From the IMG/VR virus record IMGVR_UViG_3300045051_000780, positions 1 to 39,006 of that record: a DNA stretch of 39,006 nt. One strand, 5' to 3'. Shown here one piece after another: positions 9,101 to 16,659 of this stretch. The notes under the pieces were generated by a model. It saw only the letters and a program-made list of their open reading frames with translations, did no database searches and was not told the origin of the DNA. Each line of letters opens with the position of its first letter. Positions within the stretch are counted from its first letter, which is position 1. The DNA comes from a virus. A program made the position numbers and the translations under genes.

Positions 9101-9637
9101 GCCGCTGTTGTCCATCCCCTCCTCGATCGTGCTGGTCACCGATTGCACCCGGACATATTGGGTATCGCCAGTGGTCGTGGTGATCAGCGCGAGGGTATCG
9201 CTAGCCGCCGGCACGCTGGCGCGCTTCGAGCCAAACGCCACTATGGCGCGCTGCCCCGCCAGTTGCGTGCCCATCAGTCGCAGCGGCAGCTCCTGGGAAC
9301 GGACCAGGTAGCTTTCCAGCCGGTCGACCGCCGCCGCGCGCTCCTCGTAAGCGTCGCCGCCATGCGTCAGCAGCACGCTCACCCGGCCGTCGTCCGGCGG
9401 ATCGCTGACGATCGCATGTGCGCCGTAATACATGTCGCTGTTTTCCGAGCGCACCGCCAGAAACGCCTTGCGCAAACTGACCCGGCCGTACACGCGATCC
9501 AGGCGGGAGATGTCGGGGAACAGATTGTTGACCTGGCCGTCGACCACCTCGCGGCCGGTCATCTCGCCGCCGCCGTCGGCATAGTCGGTCAACCGCTCCG
9601 ACTCCATCAGTTTGATATCGCTGCTCAAAAGGGTCAT
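6122..9637 (-). CDS. giant tail protein with six internal repeats
   Basis: At 1171 residues this is the largest coding region here. Between residues ~310 and ~840 it has six beta repeats, each with a core like GTIDYVTG: at 334, 429, 513, 619, 736 and 818. A partner strand reads DNGAGLLTGD or close to it. The ends (1-300 and 850-1171) are unrepeated. The same repeat core occurs once in the head decoration protein (16660-17253). It probably forms a long rod or collar at the tail tip. It starts 11 bases after the previous gene. The function is inferred from size, repeats and position. Confidence 0.75.
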   Translation of the reverse strand: MTLLSSDIKLMESERLTDYADGGGEMTGREVVDGQVNNLFPDISRLDRVYGRVSLRKAFLAVRSENSDMYYGAHAIVSDPPDDGRVSVLLTHGGDAYEERAAAVDRLESYLVRSQELPLRLMGTQLAGQRAIVAFGSKRASVPAASDTLALITTTTGDTQYVRVQSVTSTIEEGMDNSGRPFEFQRVVLELGEALLYQFEGIAPTVTGTVPPTRMYATQVADASRYYSVSKLKSPALAGSVNLEVESIFATLTPTAQVETPLVDQLICGVGLTMVQSGNANAITLAATLTDSLDTLYAPTGLLPGSISLVAGARTFTDSDGTLVTTGDDGGFSGVIDYALGRITLTKTGAWSQAVTLTATPAAGCAEGSCSRETLITLANRAYTYTPSLSPAPKPGTLVVDFMAQGNWYRLRDNGRGVLVGSSNGVGTGTIDYVTGSVVLTLAALPDVGSSLIYWWGDGMDATRRPGTVAAENHAIEITLPHTGIDPGSVTITWPGKTATDNGAGLITGDATGVISYADGALWLKPTALPASGTVFAIAYEQAAPQPVDTVAATNVGTDQISLTVPNAPLNPGSVRLSWSVRQIVKIYRGVSRIMTLDRRAVDNGAGLLLDDKSGATLGTINYTTGACTLVAAKAYSYKSYYDKPNGEIAHVHLDATQERPATVMVRFKVAGAETLAAQTYNASAPALRVDLTPTTAESVAPGSLWFVLGGEEYFDVAGSLYKNRNATTGAGTLCGSIDYVEGRCTIESYPAVNTPSVVIKALVTRDGGRPLSTAVFRTPAAPVRDGSLSLRASLSDGTLLTAQAADDGTLAASGIAGTIDTTTGVARINFGSLVTAAGHENEPWYDPDLVVNGQIWEPVGILPETALYNCVTVGSLPLDAALLGINPVRLPLDGRVPVLRAGDIAVVHHTDDEVMPNNLIAGQTVTLSRGSLALVELRDQNGQVIPETQYTTDLEAGTVTMATPLDLTGFTQPLIAAHRIEDMILLAEAQINGALRAVAPLAHDFPALETQVSGALIFGDLSGRLVRSFTQKTWGNIWADNRSGDDSLAHFDGLNYPIQTSNLGCIAQRWCIKFTGATTFDVIGETLGIIASGNTQSDCAPINPSSDPANPKPYFVIPWQGWGSGWVANNALRFDTSAANAGMWVVRTTLQGPVEEPTDSLTLQLRGDAN

Positions 9638-9648
9638 TGAATGCTCCG

Positions 9649-10023
9649 TTAAACTTCCATGAAATACAGGGTCACGATATAGGGATGGTTTCCGTCCGGA
9701 TCGGCGTGCTCATAGAGCGGCACGGCTTTGAGCCGGGGGGCGCGAAAGACGACCGGCCGCGCCGCCCCGCCCCGCATCACCAGCGCCAGCGCCGCCTCCG
9801 GATCGGCGGCCAGCACCTGAATTTGCAGCAACGTGTCGCGGCGCACCCACCCGAACTTTTCCGAGCCTTGCAGCGTGATCGGCCGGCCGCTGACCCGGGC
9901 CTGTGTCTGCACGATGACCTGGCCGCCCAGCGAGATGGTTTCCGACTGGCCGACCATGTTCGGGTCATCGAATTCGTCGATCCAGATCAGATCGTCCGGC
10001 AGGGTGATCTCGTTCAGGGTCAT
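9649..10023 (-). CDS. tail protein next to tape measure (possible distal tail protein)
   Basis: A 124-residue protein whose ATG overlaps the tape-measure stop (ATGA). Beta strands dominate (SETISLGGQVIVQTQARVSG), and a C-terminal YIVTLYFMEV strand closes the fold. In siphophages the gene after the tape measure usually encodes a distal tail protein, so that role is likely. The size is small for a full Dit protein. No direct motif is known to me. Confidence 0.6.
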   Translation of the reverse strand: MTLNEITLPDDLIWIDEFDDPNMVGQSETISLGGQVIVQTQARVSGRPITLQGSEKFGWVRRDTLLQIQVLAADPEAALALVMRGGAARPVVFRAPRLKAVPLYEHADPDGNHPYIVTLYFMEV

Positions 10024-13000
10024 GCCGTCACCGCCCCGCTGCGCCGCAACATCTCAACAAACTTTTCCCCGGCCGGTTCGTCAAAGGTGCCCTTCACGGC
10101 CGCCCCGGACGGGTCTTTGAACAGGACCGTCATGGTCTTGGACGCCTCTTGCCCGGCCGCCACCGCCTGCTGTTGCGCCACGACATTGGCTTGGGAGTCG
10201 GCAGCGGCCTGGGTCTTCCGCGCCTCCGCCGTCTGCGCGTCGTCGATCGCCGCCAGTTCGTTGGCCCGGTTGCGGTAGACGTCCCGCGCGTGCTGCAGCA
10301 ACAGGTTGTCAAAGGTGTCGCCCGACTGGCCGTACAGGTACTTCTGGTTGTCCTGGTACCATTTCGTCAGCTTCTCTTTACTGAACGTCGAGATGACATC
10401 GATAGCCGCCCAGGTGTTATTGACCTCTTCCGCCAACGCCTTGCGGCCCGCGGCCCGCCCGGCGCTGTCCTTCTTCTCCGCTTCGGCCGCATCCCCGACT
10501 TCACGCACCCCGGACGCCGCCATCGCCCCGGCCGCCGCGCCGGTGCTGCCCATCGAGCGCAGCGCCTGCTCCAGCGTCTGGGTCAGGCTGGTGCTGGTCT
10601 TGAGGGAATCTTCCAGTTTGATCTGGCTCTTGCTGACCGAAGCTTCGGCCTGGGTCTTCTCCAGGGCCGCCCCGGCATACGCCTTGCTGTCCTTGCCGTA
10701 GATCTCGGCGGATTTCGCCGCCGCCTCGCTGCGCAGCGCCAGCACGTCTTGGTTGAACTGGCTCTCGGCTTCCAGCTTGCGGCGGTCGAACTCCTGTCTG
10801 GTGATCTTCTCGGCGTGCAGCTCGGCTTCCAGCGCCGTCACTTGCCGCACCAGGTTGCTCTCGAGCAGCTTCGCCCGGGCGTCGAAGGCTTCCTGCTCCT
10901 TTTGCCAGGCCTCGGCGCGCAGTTTGTCCTTGGCCGACTCCAGCATTGTGGCACCGGCGATCTCGGCGGCGGCGGCCTCGCCGGCACCGGCCTTGGCCTG
11001 GGCCACGCGGGTTTTCAGCTGGGCAGCCTGATCGGTCGTGGTTTTCTTTTCATTGTCCTTGAGCTGCTCGCGTAAGAACTGGGCGTTGAACACTATCTCG
11101 TCAGAGTAGCGTTTGTTCTCGGCGACCGTTGCCGCGGTAATAATTTTCCCGGCCTTGATTGATGCCCAAGCGTCTTGGACAAGCGCCGCGGCACCCAGCG
11201 CCTGGTGCTTAATCTCCGCCCAGATCTCGGCCATGGTGTAAACCAGATAGGTGCCAACATCGCGTACTGATTCAAACTCCTTGTACATCCATGCACCGAG
11301 GCTGTAGCCCGCAGTGAAGGCTGCCAGAACACCCATCGAGAGTTTTAACGCCGTCATGGCCGTCGCCGCCCCAGTGGTGGCCAGCGTGGTCGCATTTATT
11401 GCGGCCGTAAATGGCGGTAGCCCGAGGAGAAGCCCCCTGAACCCCATGGCGACGTTGCTCAATCCCATGTGCCACAGGAGCATCCCTCCCACCGACGCTG
11501 CCGTCACGCCAATCAGCGCCTGCATCGGAGCCGGGGCTTCCAACACGACCTGCAGCAGTTCTTTAAGCGCGTTGGCCGTCGGCAGCAGCGCGACCGCGAC
11601 CAGTTCCGACAACTGAAGAGACACCGCCGCGACCGTGTTCTTGAAGAGCTGCAACTGGTTGTTCGGCGTATCCTTCATCTTGTCGTAGGCCGCCTTGGTG
11701 CTGCCTCCGGCTGATTCCATGGCCGCCGCCGAGCTCCGCAAACCGTCGAGATGCTGCGTCAGCGCCAGCACCCCGGTGCGCGCTTCCACGTCGGGGATCA
11801 GCAGGCGCATCTGGTCGATCGACAGATTCTTCTGGGCGATCTGCTCCAGCGTCGGGATCAGCCCGTTCCAGGTAATCCCCAACTCGTCGAACACCTTCTT
11901 CGATTCGCCGGCCGGCGCGGCCAGGGCGTTGATCGCCCCTTTCAAAGCCGTCGCCGCCTGGGGCGTCCGGATGCCGGCCTTGGTCATCTCGGCGATCGCC
12001 GCGCCCACGTCTTGATAGCTGACCCCGGCGGCCTTGGCCGTCGGCAGCGTCTCGCCGAGGTACTGCGACAACTCCGGGAAGGTGGTCACGCCCAGCTTCA
12101 CCGTCTGGAACAGCACGTCGTAGACGTTGCCCAGTTCCGAAATCTGCAGGCCGTAGGCGTTGACCACCCCGAGGCCGATATTGACGGCGGTCTTGGTGTC
12201 GGTCACCCCGGCCACGGCCGCTTCGGCCGACTGTTCGAGCACCCGGGTGGAGTTCTCCAGGGCCACCCCGGCGGAGAGGATGTCGTACTCCGCTGCGGCC
12301 AGCGTATCGGCGCCCTGCGGCACGCGCAGCGAGATGTCGACCAGCTCTTGCTTGACGTCTTTCAGCGAGGCCGCGTTGCCGTCGATCAGGGTGCTGATTT
12401 CCCCCATGCGCTGGGAGAAATCACCGTAGGCCACAAACCCGCGCATCGCGGCGTAGCCGATCCCGGCCATGGCATACAGGCCCGCCTGGGCCTTGCCGAG
12501 CGAATCCGTCCAGCCGTTGGTGGCATGCTCCAGGTCCTTGGTCTTCTCCTGGAGCCGCATCTGCGCCTGGTACAACTCCTTGACCGAGGCCGTCCCCGAC
12601 TCCTTGAGCAGCACATACGCCTGGCGCAGCCGTTCGATCTCCGCGCGGATCTCCTTGTGCGGACGCACATCGAGCAGCCCGCGGGCCGTATCGAGCCGGG
12701 CCGCGGATTCCGCTTCCGCCTTGGTCCGCGCCAGCGCCGCCGTCAGCTGTTTCTGCTCGCCGACCAGATCCCTGGTGCCGACCCCGACCGCCGCCATCGT
12801 CGCGCGCAAGCGCGCCAGCGTCTGCTCCGCCGCCTGGTAGGCGTCCTTGGCCGAAGCCGCCGCGCGCTTGCTCTGCTCGAGCTCGGCAACCAGCACCTTG
12901 CTCGGGGCATCGGTCGCGCCGATCTCCTTGGCCAGCGCCTTGACCTTGGCCGTCGCCTCTTCCCAGGCGGTCTTCGCCGCCACCGTGTCGGCCTTGAGCG

Positions 13001-13154
13001 CCTTGAACGCGTCGATGGCTCCCAGCTTGGCCTGGGCCGCCTGCGCCTGCTGCGTCAACGTCTGCAAGCCGCCGCCGGTCGCCGCCAGCGCCTTGAGCGC
13101 CTGCTCCTTCTCGACCGCGACTTCCAGAATCAGTTTGGCATTGGCAGAGGACAT
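10020..13154 (-). CDS. tail tape measure protein
   Basis: A 1044-residue protein with a long Ala/Lys/Glu-rich coiled-coil N terminus (1-215), a TP901-type tape measure core (~225-480; YGDFSQRMGEISTLID, VSYQDVGAAIAEMTKAGI), hydrophobic segments at ~540-640, and a second long coiled coil (~700-860). This is the standard tape-measure plan. By the usual rule of about 1.5 angstrom per residue the tail would be near 150 nm, fitting a long flexible tail. Its own ribosome site is weak. A plus-strand gene begins 28 bases upstream. Confidence 0.95.
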   Translation of the reverse strand: MSSANAKLILEVAVEKEQALKALAATGGGLQTLTQQAQAAQAKLGAIDAFKALKADTVAAKTAWEEATAKVKALAKEIGATDAPSKVLVAELEQSKRAAASAKDAYQAAEQTLARLRATMAAVGVGTRDLVGEQKQLTAALARTKAEAESAARLDTARGLLDVRPHKEIRAEIERLRQAYVLLKESGTASVKELYQAQMRLQEKTKDLEHATNGWTDSLGKAQAGLYAMAGIGYAAMRGFVAYGDFSQRMGEISTLIDGNAASLKDVKQELVDISLRVPQGADTLAAAEYDILSAGVALENSTRVLEQSAEAAVAGVTDTKTAVNIGLGVVNAYGLQISELGNVYDVLFQTVKLGVTTFPELSQYLGETLPTAKAAGVSYQDVGAAIAEMTKAGIRTPQAATALKGAINALAAPAGESKKVFDELGITWNGLIPTLEQIAQKNLSIDQMRLLIPDVEARTGVLALTQHLDGLRSSAAAMESAGGSTKAAYDKMKDTPNNQLQLFKNTVAAVSLQLSELVAVALLPTANALKELLQVVLEAPAPMQALIGVTAASVGGMLLWHMGLSNVAMGFRGLLLGLPPFTAAINATTLATTGAATAMTALKLSMGVLAAFTAGYSLGAWMYKEFESVRDVGTYLVYTMAEIWAEIKHQALGAAALVQDAWASIKAGKIITAATVAENKRYSDEIVFNAQFLREQLKDNEKKTTTDQAAQLKTRVAQAKAGAGEAAAAEIAGATMLESAKDKLRAEAWQKEQEAFDARAKLLESNLVRQVTALEAELHAEKITRQEFDRRKLEAESQFNQDVLALRSEAAAKSAEIYGKDSKAYAGAALEKTQAEASVSKSQIKLEDSLKTSTSLTQTLEQALRSMGSTGAAAGAMAASGVREVGDAAEAEKKDSAGRAAGRKALAEEVNNTWAAIDVISTFSKEKLTKWYQDNQKYLYGQSGDTFDNLLLQHARDVYRNRANELAAIDDAQTAEARKTQAAADSQANVVAQQQAVAAGQEASKTMTVLFKDPSGAAVKGTFDEPAGEKFVEMLRRSGAVTA

Positions 13155-13181
13155 GGTATTCTTTCTTTAGGAGGTCCCGGC

Positions 13182-13385
13182 ATGACGTTCAATCGGGGTT
13201 GCATGCATCTGATGTTGGCCAATGTTGCCTTGTATCTGCTTGGCTGGTTCATCCCCGCCCTGGAACCGGTCACTACCTGGATCACGCGCGCCGAGATTTA
13301 CCTGCTGGTGTACGGCTTCTTCTTCGTCGCCATCCCCGCCACCGTGATTTACGTTATCGCCGGTTTTTGCCGGTCGACTCGGTAA
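13182..13385 (+). CDS. two-helix membrane protein on the opposite strand (moron candidate)
   Basis: A 67-residue protein with a very good Shine-Dalgarno sequence (AGGAGGT, six bases before ATG). It has two membrane segments: residues ~9-27 (MLANVALYLLGWFIPAL) and ~39-61 (IYLLVYGFFFVAIPATVIYV), joined by a short TTWITRAE loop, with an Arg-ended tail. It sits alone on the plus strand between the tape measure and tail chaperone genes. A terminator-like hairpin follows at 13433. A weak promoter match lies upstream (TTTGGC at 13134, 17-base gap, TATTCT). Cargo genes in phage tails often look like this and alter the lysogen's envelope. The function is unknown. Confidence 0.7.
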   Translation: MTFNRGCMHLMLANVALYLLGWFIPALEPVTTWITRAEIYLLVYGFFFVAIPATVIYVIAGFCRSTR

Positions 13386-13769
13386 GGACCCGCCGGAAGA
13401 AACTCCAGCCCCACGTCCACGGTTGCTGATAGCCTGCCCGCACTAAAGTGGCGCAGGTTTTTTCCATCACTGTCCAGTAATCAGCTTGCCCACCGCCACC
13501 ATGCGCTGCAGCATTTGGAGAAAAAAAGGGTTGACCTCCTCCACCGCCGTCCACAACGCATCGAGGGCCGAGGGCGTATGGGGTTGCAGCGCCTCGGCGG
13601 TCAGCCCGGTCGAGGCGAGCACGGCGGCCACCGGCAGCCGGGTGGCGAACAGCAGATCCAGCGCCGTCGGCGCCGCCTTCGACTCCATGATCGCGCCGAG
13701 CTCTTCGACCGTCAGTTCCTTGCAGGTCACGTCCTTGCCGTCAAATTGAATGATCTTGCTCTTCTTCAT
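13354..13769 (-). CDS. tail assembly chaperone fusion made by -1 frameshift (G-T type)
   Basis: The 100-residue chaperone frame holds a slippery run, CCC followed by seven T, at 13530-13521 (codons P81, F82, F83). A -1 slip on T TTT TTT joins the first 83 residues to an open frame of 55 residues (SPNAAAHGGGGQADYW through GKNRR) ending at 13354, giving 138 residues. Two overlapping frames with a programmed slip just before the tape measure are a hallmark of long-tailed phages. The second part has a YW and aromatic helix pattern typical of T domains. The slip rate cannot be judged from sequence. Confidence 0.75.
13433..13463 (+). terminator. rho-independent terminator-like hairpin after the plus-strand membrane gene
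   Basis: Five base pairs CCTGC/GCAGG, an internal bulge, CAC/GTG and a TAAA loop are followed by six T on the plus strand. On the minus strand no T run follows, so it would act only on plus-strand transcription. It lies inside the T-domain coding region, so chance formation is possible. Confidence 0.5.
13467..13769 (-). CDS. tail assembly chaperone (G-type, unshifted product)
   Basis: A 100-residue acidic and helical protein. The start chosen (MKKSKIIQFDGKDVTCKELT) lies after the tail tube gene; a longer frame would overlap that gene. TVEELGAIME and LDALWTAVEEVNPFF are typical of phage tail chaperones that coat the tape measure during assembly. The gene ends normally at 13467 unless ribosomes slip at the T run near codon 82. 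It is flanked upstream by the tail tube gene and a strong hairpin. Confidence 0.8.
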   Translation of the reverse strand: MKKSKIIQFDGKDVTCKELTVEELGAIMESKAAPTALDLLFATRLPVAAVLASTGLTAEALQPHTPSALDALWTAVEEVNPFFLQMLQRMVAVGKLITGQ

Positions 13770-13780
13770 GGGAAACTCCT

Positions 13781-13804
13781 GGGGGCACGGCGAACCGTGC
13801 CCCC
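13781..13804. other. perfect 10-bp hairpin after the tail tube gene
   Basis: GGGGGCACGG, a four-base loop (TTCG on the minus strand) and a perfect complementary arm lie between the tail tube stop and the chaperone start. No T run follows, so it is unlikely to stop transcription. It may protect the tube mRNA 3' end and set the tube-to-chaperone ratio. Confidence 0.6.
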
Positions 13805-13810
13805 GGTGGC

Positions 13811-14560
13811 TTACTCGTAATAGATGATGTCGAAGGCGGTGGTGTCGCCCTCGGGGATCTCGCAGACCCCCTCCAGCTCCAGCGGCAGGAAATCGCCGGA
13901 GAGGAAGTCCACCTCGGTCGACGGCTTCAGACGGGCCAATTTGACCACCACCTTGCAGTTGCGGCCGTTGACGTAGTTCTTGCCGTCCAGCAGCAGCTTG
14001 GCGCGGATGATCGGCGCGGCGCCGCCCTGGATCTTCTCGTAGTTCACCAGGCCGTAGCTGCCGCTGATCTTGATCGTCGCGCCGTCCACGATATCCCCGG
14101 TGGAGAGCGCCTTGATCAGGCCGAGGCGCGCGTTGAGCACATAATCTTCGCCGACGACATAGGTGGTGGCGCCGGTTTCGTCCTTGACCACCACGGCGCT
14201 CAGCGCTTCCTTGCCGATTTCCACATAGCGGTCGTGGATGGCCTCCACCTCCACCGGTGTGCCGACCTCGATCGTCCCGGCCGCCTGGCTTCCGGCCGCC
14301 GCGGTGCCGAGGAACGCCACCGCCAGGTTCTCGGCGTCGAGCTGGTCGAGCGTCACCTTGATGTTGGTCTTGCCCGGCAGCGTGGCGGCGGCGATAACCT
14401 GGCCATAGTTCTCGCGGCCTTTGCCGGATTGCTCCTTGATCTCGCTTTCGGTCTGCAGCGCGAACTTGCTGCACGCCCCGGCGATCTTGGCGCCTTGGCT
14501 GACGCCGGCTTCCGTGAGGCGGTCAAGATAGAGGTCGCCCGACCCCAAAAATGATTCCAT
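13811..14560 (-). CDS. major tail (tube) protein
   Basis: A 249-residue beta-rich protein with a strong AAGGAG ribosome site. The N terminus (MESFLGSGDLYLDRL) and the pattern of strands match tube proteins of long-tailed phages. A middle segment (TTYVVGEDYVLNARLGLIKAL) resembles a beta domain also seen in other virion proteins of this phage. It is placed just before the chaperones and tape measure, as expected. It would polymerise around the tape measure to form the tail. Confidence 0.85.
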   Translation of the reverse strand: MESFLGSGDLYLDRLTEAGVSQGAKIAGACSKFALQTESEIKEQSGKGRENYGQVIAAATLPGKTNIKVTLDQLDAENLAVAFLGTAAAGSQAAGTIEVGTPVEVEAIHDRYVEIGKEALSAVVVKDETGATTYVVGEDYVLNARLGLIKALSTGDIVDGATIKISGSYGLVNYEKIQGGAAPIIRAKLLLDGKNYVNGRNCKVVVKLARLKPSTEVDFLSGDFLPLELEGVCEIPEGDTTAFDIIYYE

Positions 14561-14572
14561 AACCTTTTCTCC

Positions 14573-15004
14573 TTAATTGGTGGCGGCGACCTGCCGCCGC
14601 AGTTTGTAGTTGCCTTGCATCACGCACAGCCCCAGCGCCTTGCTGTAGCCAGTCAGACTCTCCGATTCCAGCAGCAGAACCCCAAAGCCCGGCACCATCT
14701 TCCGGTGCAGCAGCTCCCTGGCCGCCGTCATCACCTGGTACACCCCATGGCGCGCTTTGTCGTCGCCGCGCAGATCCTTGGCCGCGGCCGCAAAGACAAC
14801 GTCGATGGTTTCTCGATCCACCCCGCCAGCCACTTCGTTACGCAGCCCCGGCACGCTGACCAGCCCCGCGGGATAGTTCAGCGGGAACTGCCCAAAGCTG
14901 TCCTCGGAAAACTCCCCGCCGTATCCCTGCAGCGTCTTCACCCCGTCGTTGCGCAGCGGCTCCAGCAGGAGCAGCACGGCCGTTTCCAGTTGTGCGTAGT
15001 CCAT
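14573..15004 (-). CDS. Mu gp37-like protein (DUF1834)
   Basis: A 143-residue protein starting in the TGATG overlap of the preceding stop. Marks of the family include the N-terminal helix (QLETAVLLLLEPLRN), the GFGVLLLESESLTGY strand and a basic C terminus. In Mu, gp36 and gp37 follow the capsid gene, and the order is the same here. They likely act at the head-tail junction or as tail terminators. Confidence 0.8.
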   Translation of the reverse strand: MDYAQLETAVLLLLEPLRNDGVKTLQGYGGEFSEDSFGQFPLNYPAGLVSVPGLRNEVAGGVDRETIDVVFAAAAKDLRGDDKARHGVYQVMTAARELLHRKMVPGFGVLLLESESLTGYSKALGLCVMQGNYKLRRQVAATN

Positions 15005-15438
15005 CAGTATTGCTCCAGCGTATCGGGGCCGAAGGTGCGGCCGGGGGTTGCGACCTGCATCGCTTCCGGGCCTTCCGTCGCCGCCTTGGTCGCCGGGTCG
15101 CTGACTCCGAGCACAACGTCCCCGGACTGGATCTTGCCCAGCAGCTTGACGGCATTGTCGCGATCGGTGGTGACGCGCTCCGGGGTACCGCAGCGGCCCC
15201 GGCCGTACAAGGCATAGACCGCCAGATCCACCGCCAGATTGCGCAGCAGCCCCGGCACGGTCGAAAGCGGCAACGGGTAGCGCTTGCGCAGATAGCCGTC
15301 GATGATCTCGCCGGCCTCGCTGATGGCGTCGTTGACCACCTTGTCGTCCGCCACCCCGTACTCCTGATCGTCGGTCAGTTGGATCAGCAGGGTCTCGGTC
15401 AGGCGCCGCGAGATGATGTCGGCTTTGCTGCAGTACAT
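15004..15438 (-). CDS. Mu gp36-like protein (DUF1320), head-tail connector
   Basis: A 144-residue protein with the family pattern MYCSKADIISR at the N terminus, then AGEIIDGYLRKRYPLPL and an RDNAVKLLGKIQSGD helix. These features match the DUF1320 proteins that follow the capsid gene in Mu-like phages. Such small helical proteins usually form the connector ring. The start has a modest AGGA ribosome site. It overlaps the gp37-like gene by TGATG. Confidence 0.85.
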   Translation of the reverse strand: MYCSKADIISRRLTETLLIQLTDDQEYGVADDKVVNDAISEAGEIIDGYLRKRYPLPLSTVPGLLRNLAVDLAVYALYGRGRCGTPERVTTDRDNAVKLLGKIQSGDVVLGVSDPATKAATEGPEAMQVATPGRTFGPDTLEQY

Positions 15439-15450
15439 GGCGGTTATCCT

Positions 15451-15475
15451 GCGGGGGCGGTTATCCCGCCCCCGC
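15451..15475. other. perfect 10-bp hairpin after the capsid gene
   Basis: GCGGGGGCGG, a five-base loop (GATAA on the minus strand) and its exact complement lie between the capsid stop and the gp36-like start. No T run follows. The place downstream of the major capsid gene is where a Mu-gpT-downstream RNA element has been described. Identity with that element is not established. Confidence 0.6.
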
Positions 15476-15502
15476 TGTTGGAGTTATGGCGGCGTCACCC
15501 GA

Positions 15503-16627
15503 TCAGGCGAGCACCGTCGCGTCGCAGATGCCGTCGACGTTGACCACCGGCAGCGGCTTGGCCTGCCCGACCAGCTGATAGCCGGACGGGTTGTCGGTCT
15601 TGATCGGCTTGACGAAGAACGGCAGCGGCTGCAGGTTGGCGTCCAGGTCGTCGAGCGCCGCGTAGGGCAGCAGATGCCCGGCGTCGAGGGCGATCATCTT
15701 GGCTTTCTTGGCGGTGACGATCGGCACCATCAGCTTGGTCTGCGGGTTGTAGTACATCTCGTCGCGCGGTTTGACCAGGTAGCCGCCGATGTTGATCCCC
15801 ATGTCGGTGATCTCGACGCGGAACTGCGCGGTGGACACGAACGCTTCCGCCAGGCCGAAAAGCACGTTGTAGGCATCCTCGCCCACCCAGATTTCGACCT
15901 TGCCGCCGTAGCCCTTTTCCTTAAGCTTCTTGTGCATGCCGCGCAGCGAGACGAAAACGTCCTTGATTTTGGCGTCATTGGCGTCCCACTTCTTGGCCGG
16001 GGTATAGGAGAGGATCGTGCCGTAGTCGACCTCGAAGGTCTCGAAGGCGCCGCCCTCCAACTGCACCGGCCACTGCAGCTTGCCGGACAGGGACGTCGCG
16101 CAGATTGCCTCGGTGGTCGCCCGCACCACCCGACGCAGGATATCGGTTTTCCCCTGCGCCCAGGCGTCAAGGGAGGCCTGATTCCCCTCAATGGTCTTGA
16201 GGTTGTTCAGGTCGGCGGCGGTCACGGAAATGTCGGGATGGATCGGGAACGGTTCATAGAACCCGGTCGACCCGCTCCCGCCGGCAATGCTGATGGACCG
16301 CCCGCCGCGCCGCGCCAGCGGCATCGCCCGGACCGACGCCTGCACAATGTCGGCGCCGATCAAGGGCAGCGGCTGCTGGGGGCGGTAGGTAAAGACCGTG
16401 TCCATGACCGGAGTCACCAGGACCGGCAACTGCTGCAGGTAGCGGATGATCGCCTCGCGGGTATAGAGCCCGCGCAGGCTGAGCATGCCGCCGATCCCCA
16501 TCAGGGGGAACTTGACCGTCGGCCATTCGGTCGCGGCGTGGGCCGGCACTGCCGGCAGAACGGCCCAGGCCGTGAGGGCCAGCGCCAACAGCATCAGCCA
16601 GGTAAAGCAGGTAGACAGACGTTTCAT
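15503..16627 (-). CDS. major capsid protein, lambda gpE-like, with signal-peptide-like N terminus
   Basis: A 374-residue protein with a strong AAAGGAG ribosome site eight bases before the ATG, so the start is well supported. From residue ~50 on it resembles the lambda gpE family (LYTREAIIRYLQQLPVL; VEIWVGEDAYNVLFGLAEAF; conserved C-terminal strands). The first 32 residues look like a Sec signal peptide: basic MKR, a long hydrophobic stretch, and AHA before A32. Phage capsid proteins do not normally have this. It may be a scaffold-like delta region or a membrane-docking segment. It lies in the usual place after the decoration gene. Confidence 0.88.
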   Translation of the reverse strand: MKRLSTCFTWLMLLALALTAWAVLPAVPAHAATEWPTVKFPLMGIGGMLSLRGLYTREAIIRYLQQLPVLVTPVMDTVFTYRPQQPLPLIGADIVQASVRAMPLARRGGRSISIAGGSGSTGFYEPFPIHPDISVTAADLNNLKTIEGNQASLDAWAQGKTDILRRVVRATTEAICATSLSGKLQWPVQLEGGAFETFEVDYGTILSYTPAKKWDANDAKIKDVFVSLRGMHKKLKEKGYGGKVEIWVGEDAYNVLFGLAEAFVSTAQFRVEITDMGINIGGYLVKPRDEMYYNPQTKLMVPIVTAKKAKMIALDAGHLLPYAALDDLDANLQPLPFFVKPIKTDNPSGYQLVGQAKPLPVVNVDGICDATVLA

Positions 16628-16659
16628 TTCAAATCTCCTTTGATGGGGGTGACCAGAGG

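Noticed and set aside
6050-9640. A 1196-codon open frame on the plus strand
   Set aside because: It lies exactly opposite the 1171-residue tail protein, has Arg/Gly/His-rich composition typical of an antisense shadow in GC-rich DNA, and lacks a ribosome site.
11751-13181. Long plus-strand frame running into the small membrane gene
   Set aside because: Only the last 67 codons (from 13182) have a ribosome site and protein-like sequence; the upstream part is the reverse of the tape measure gene.
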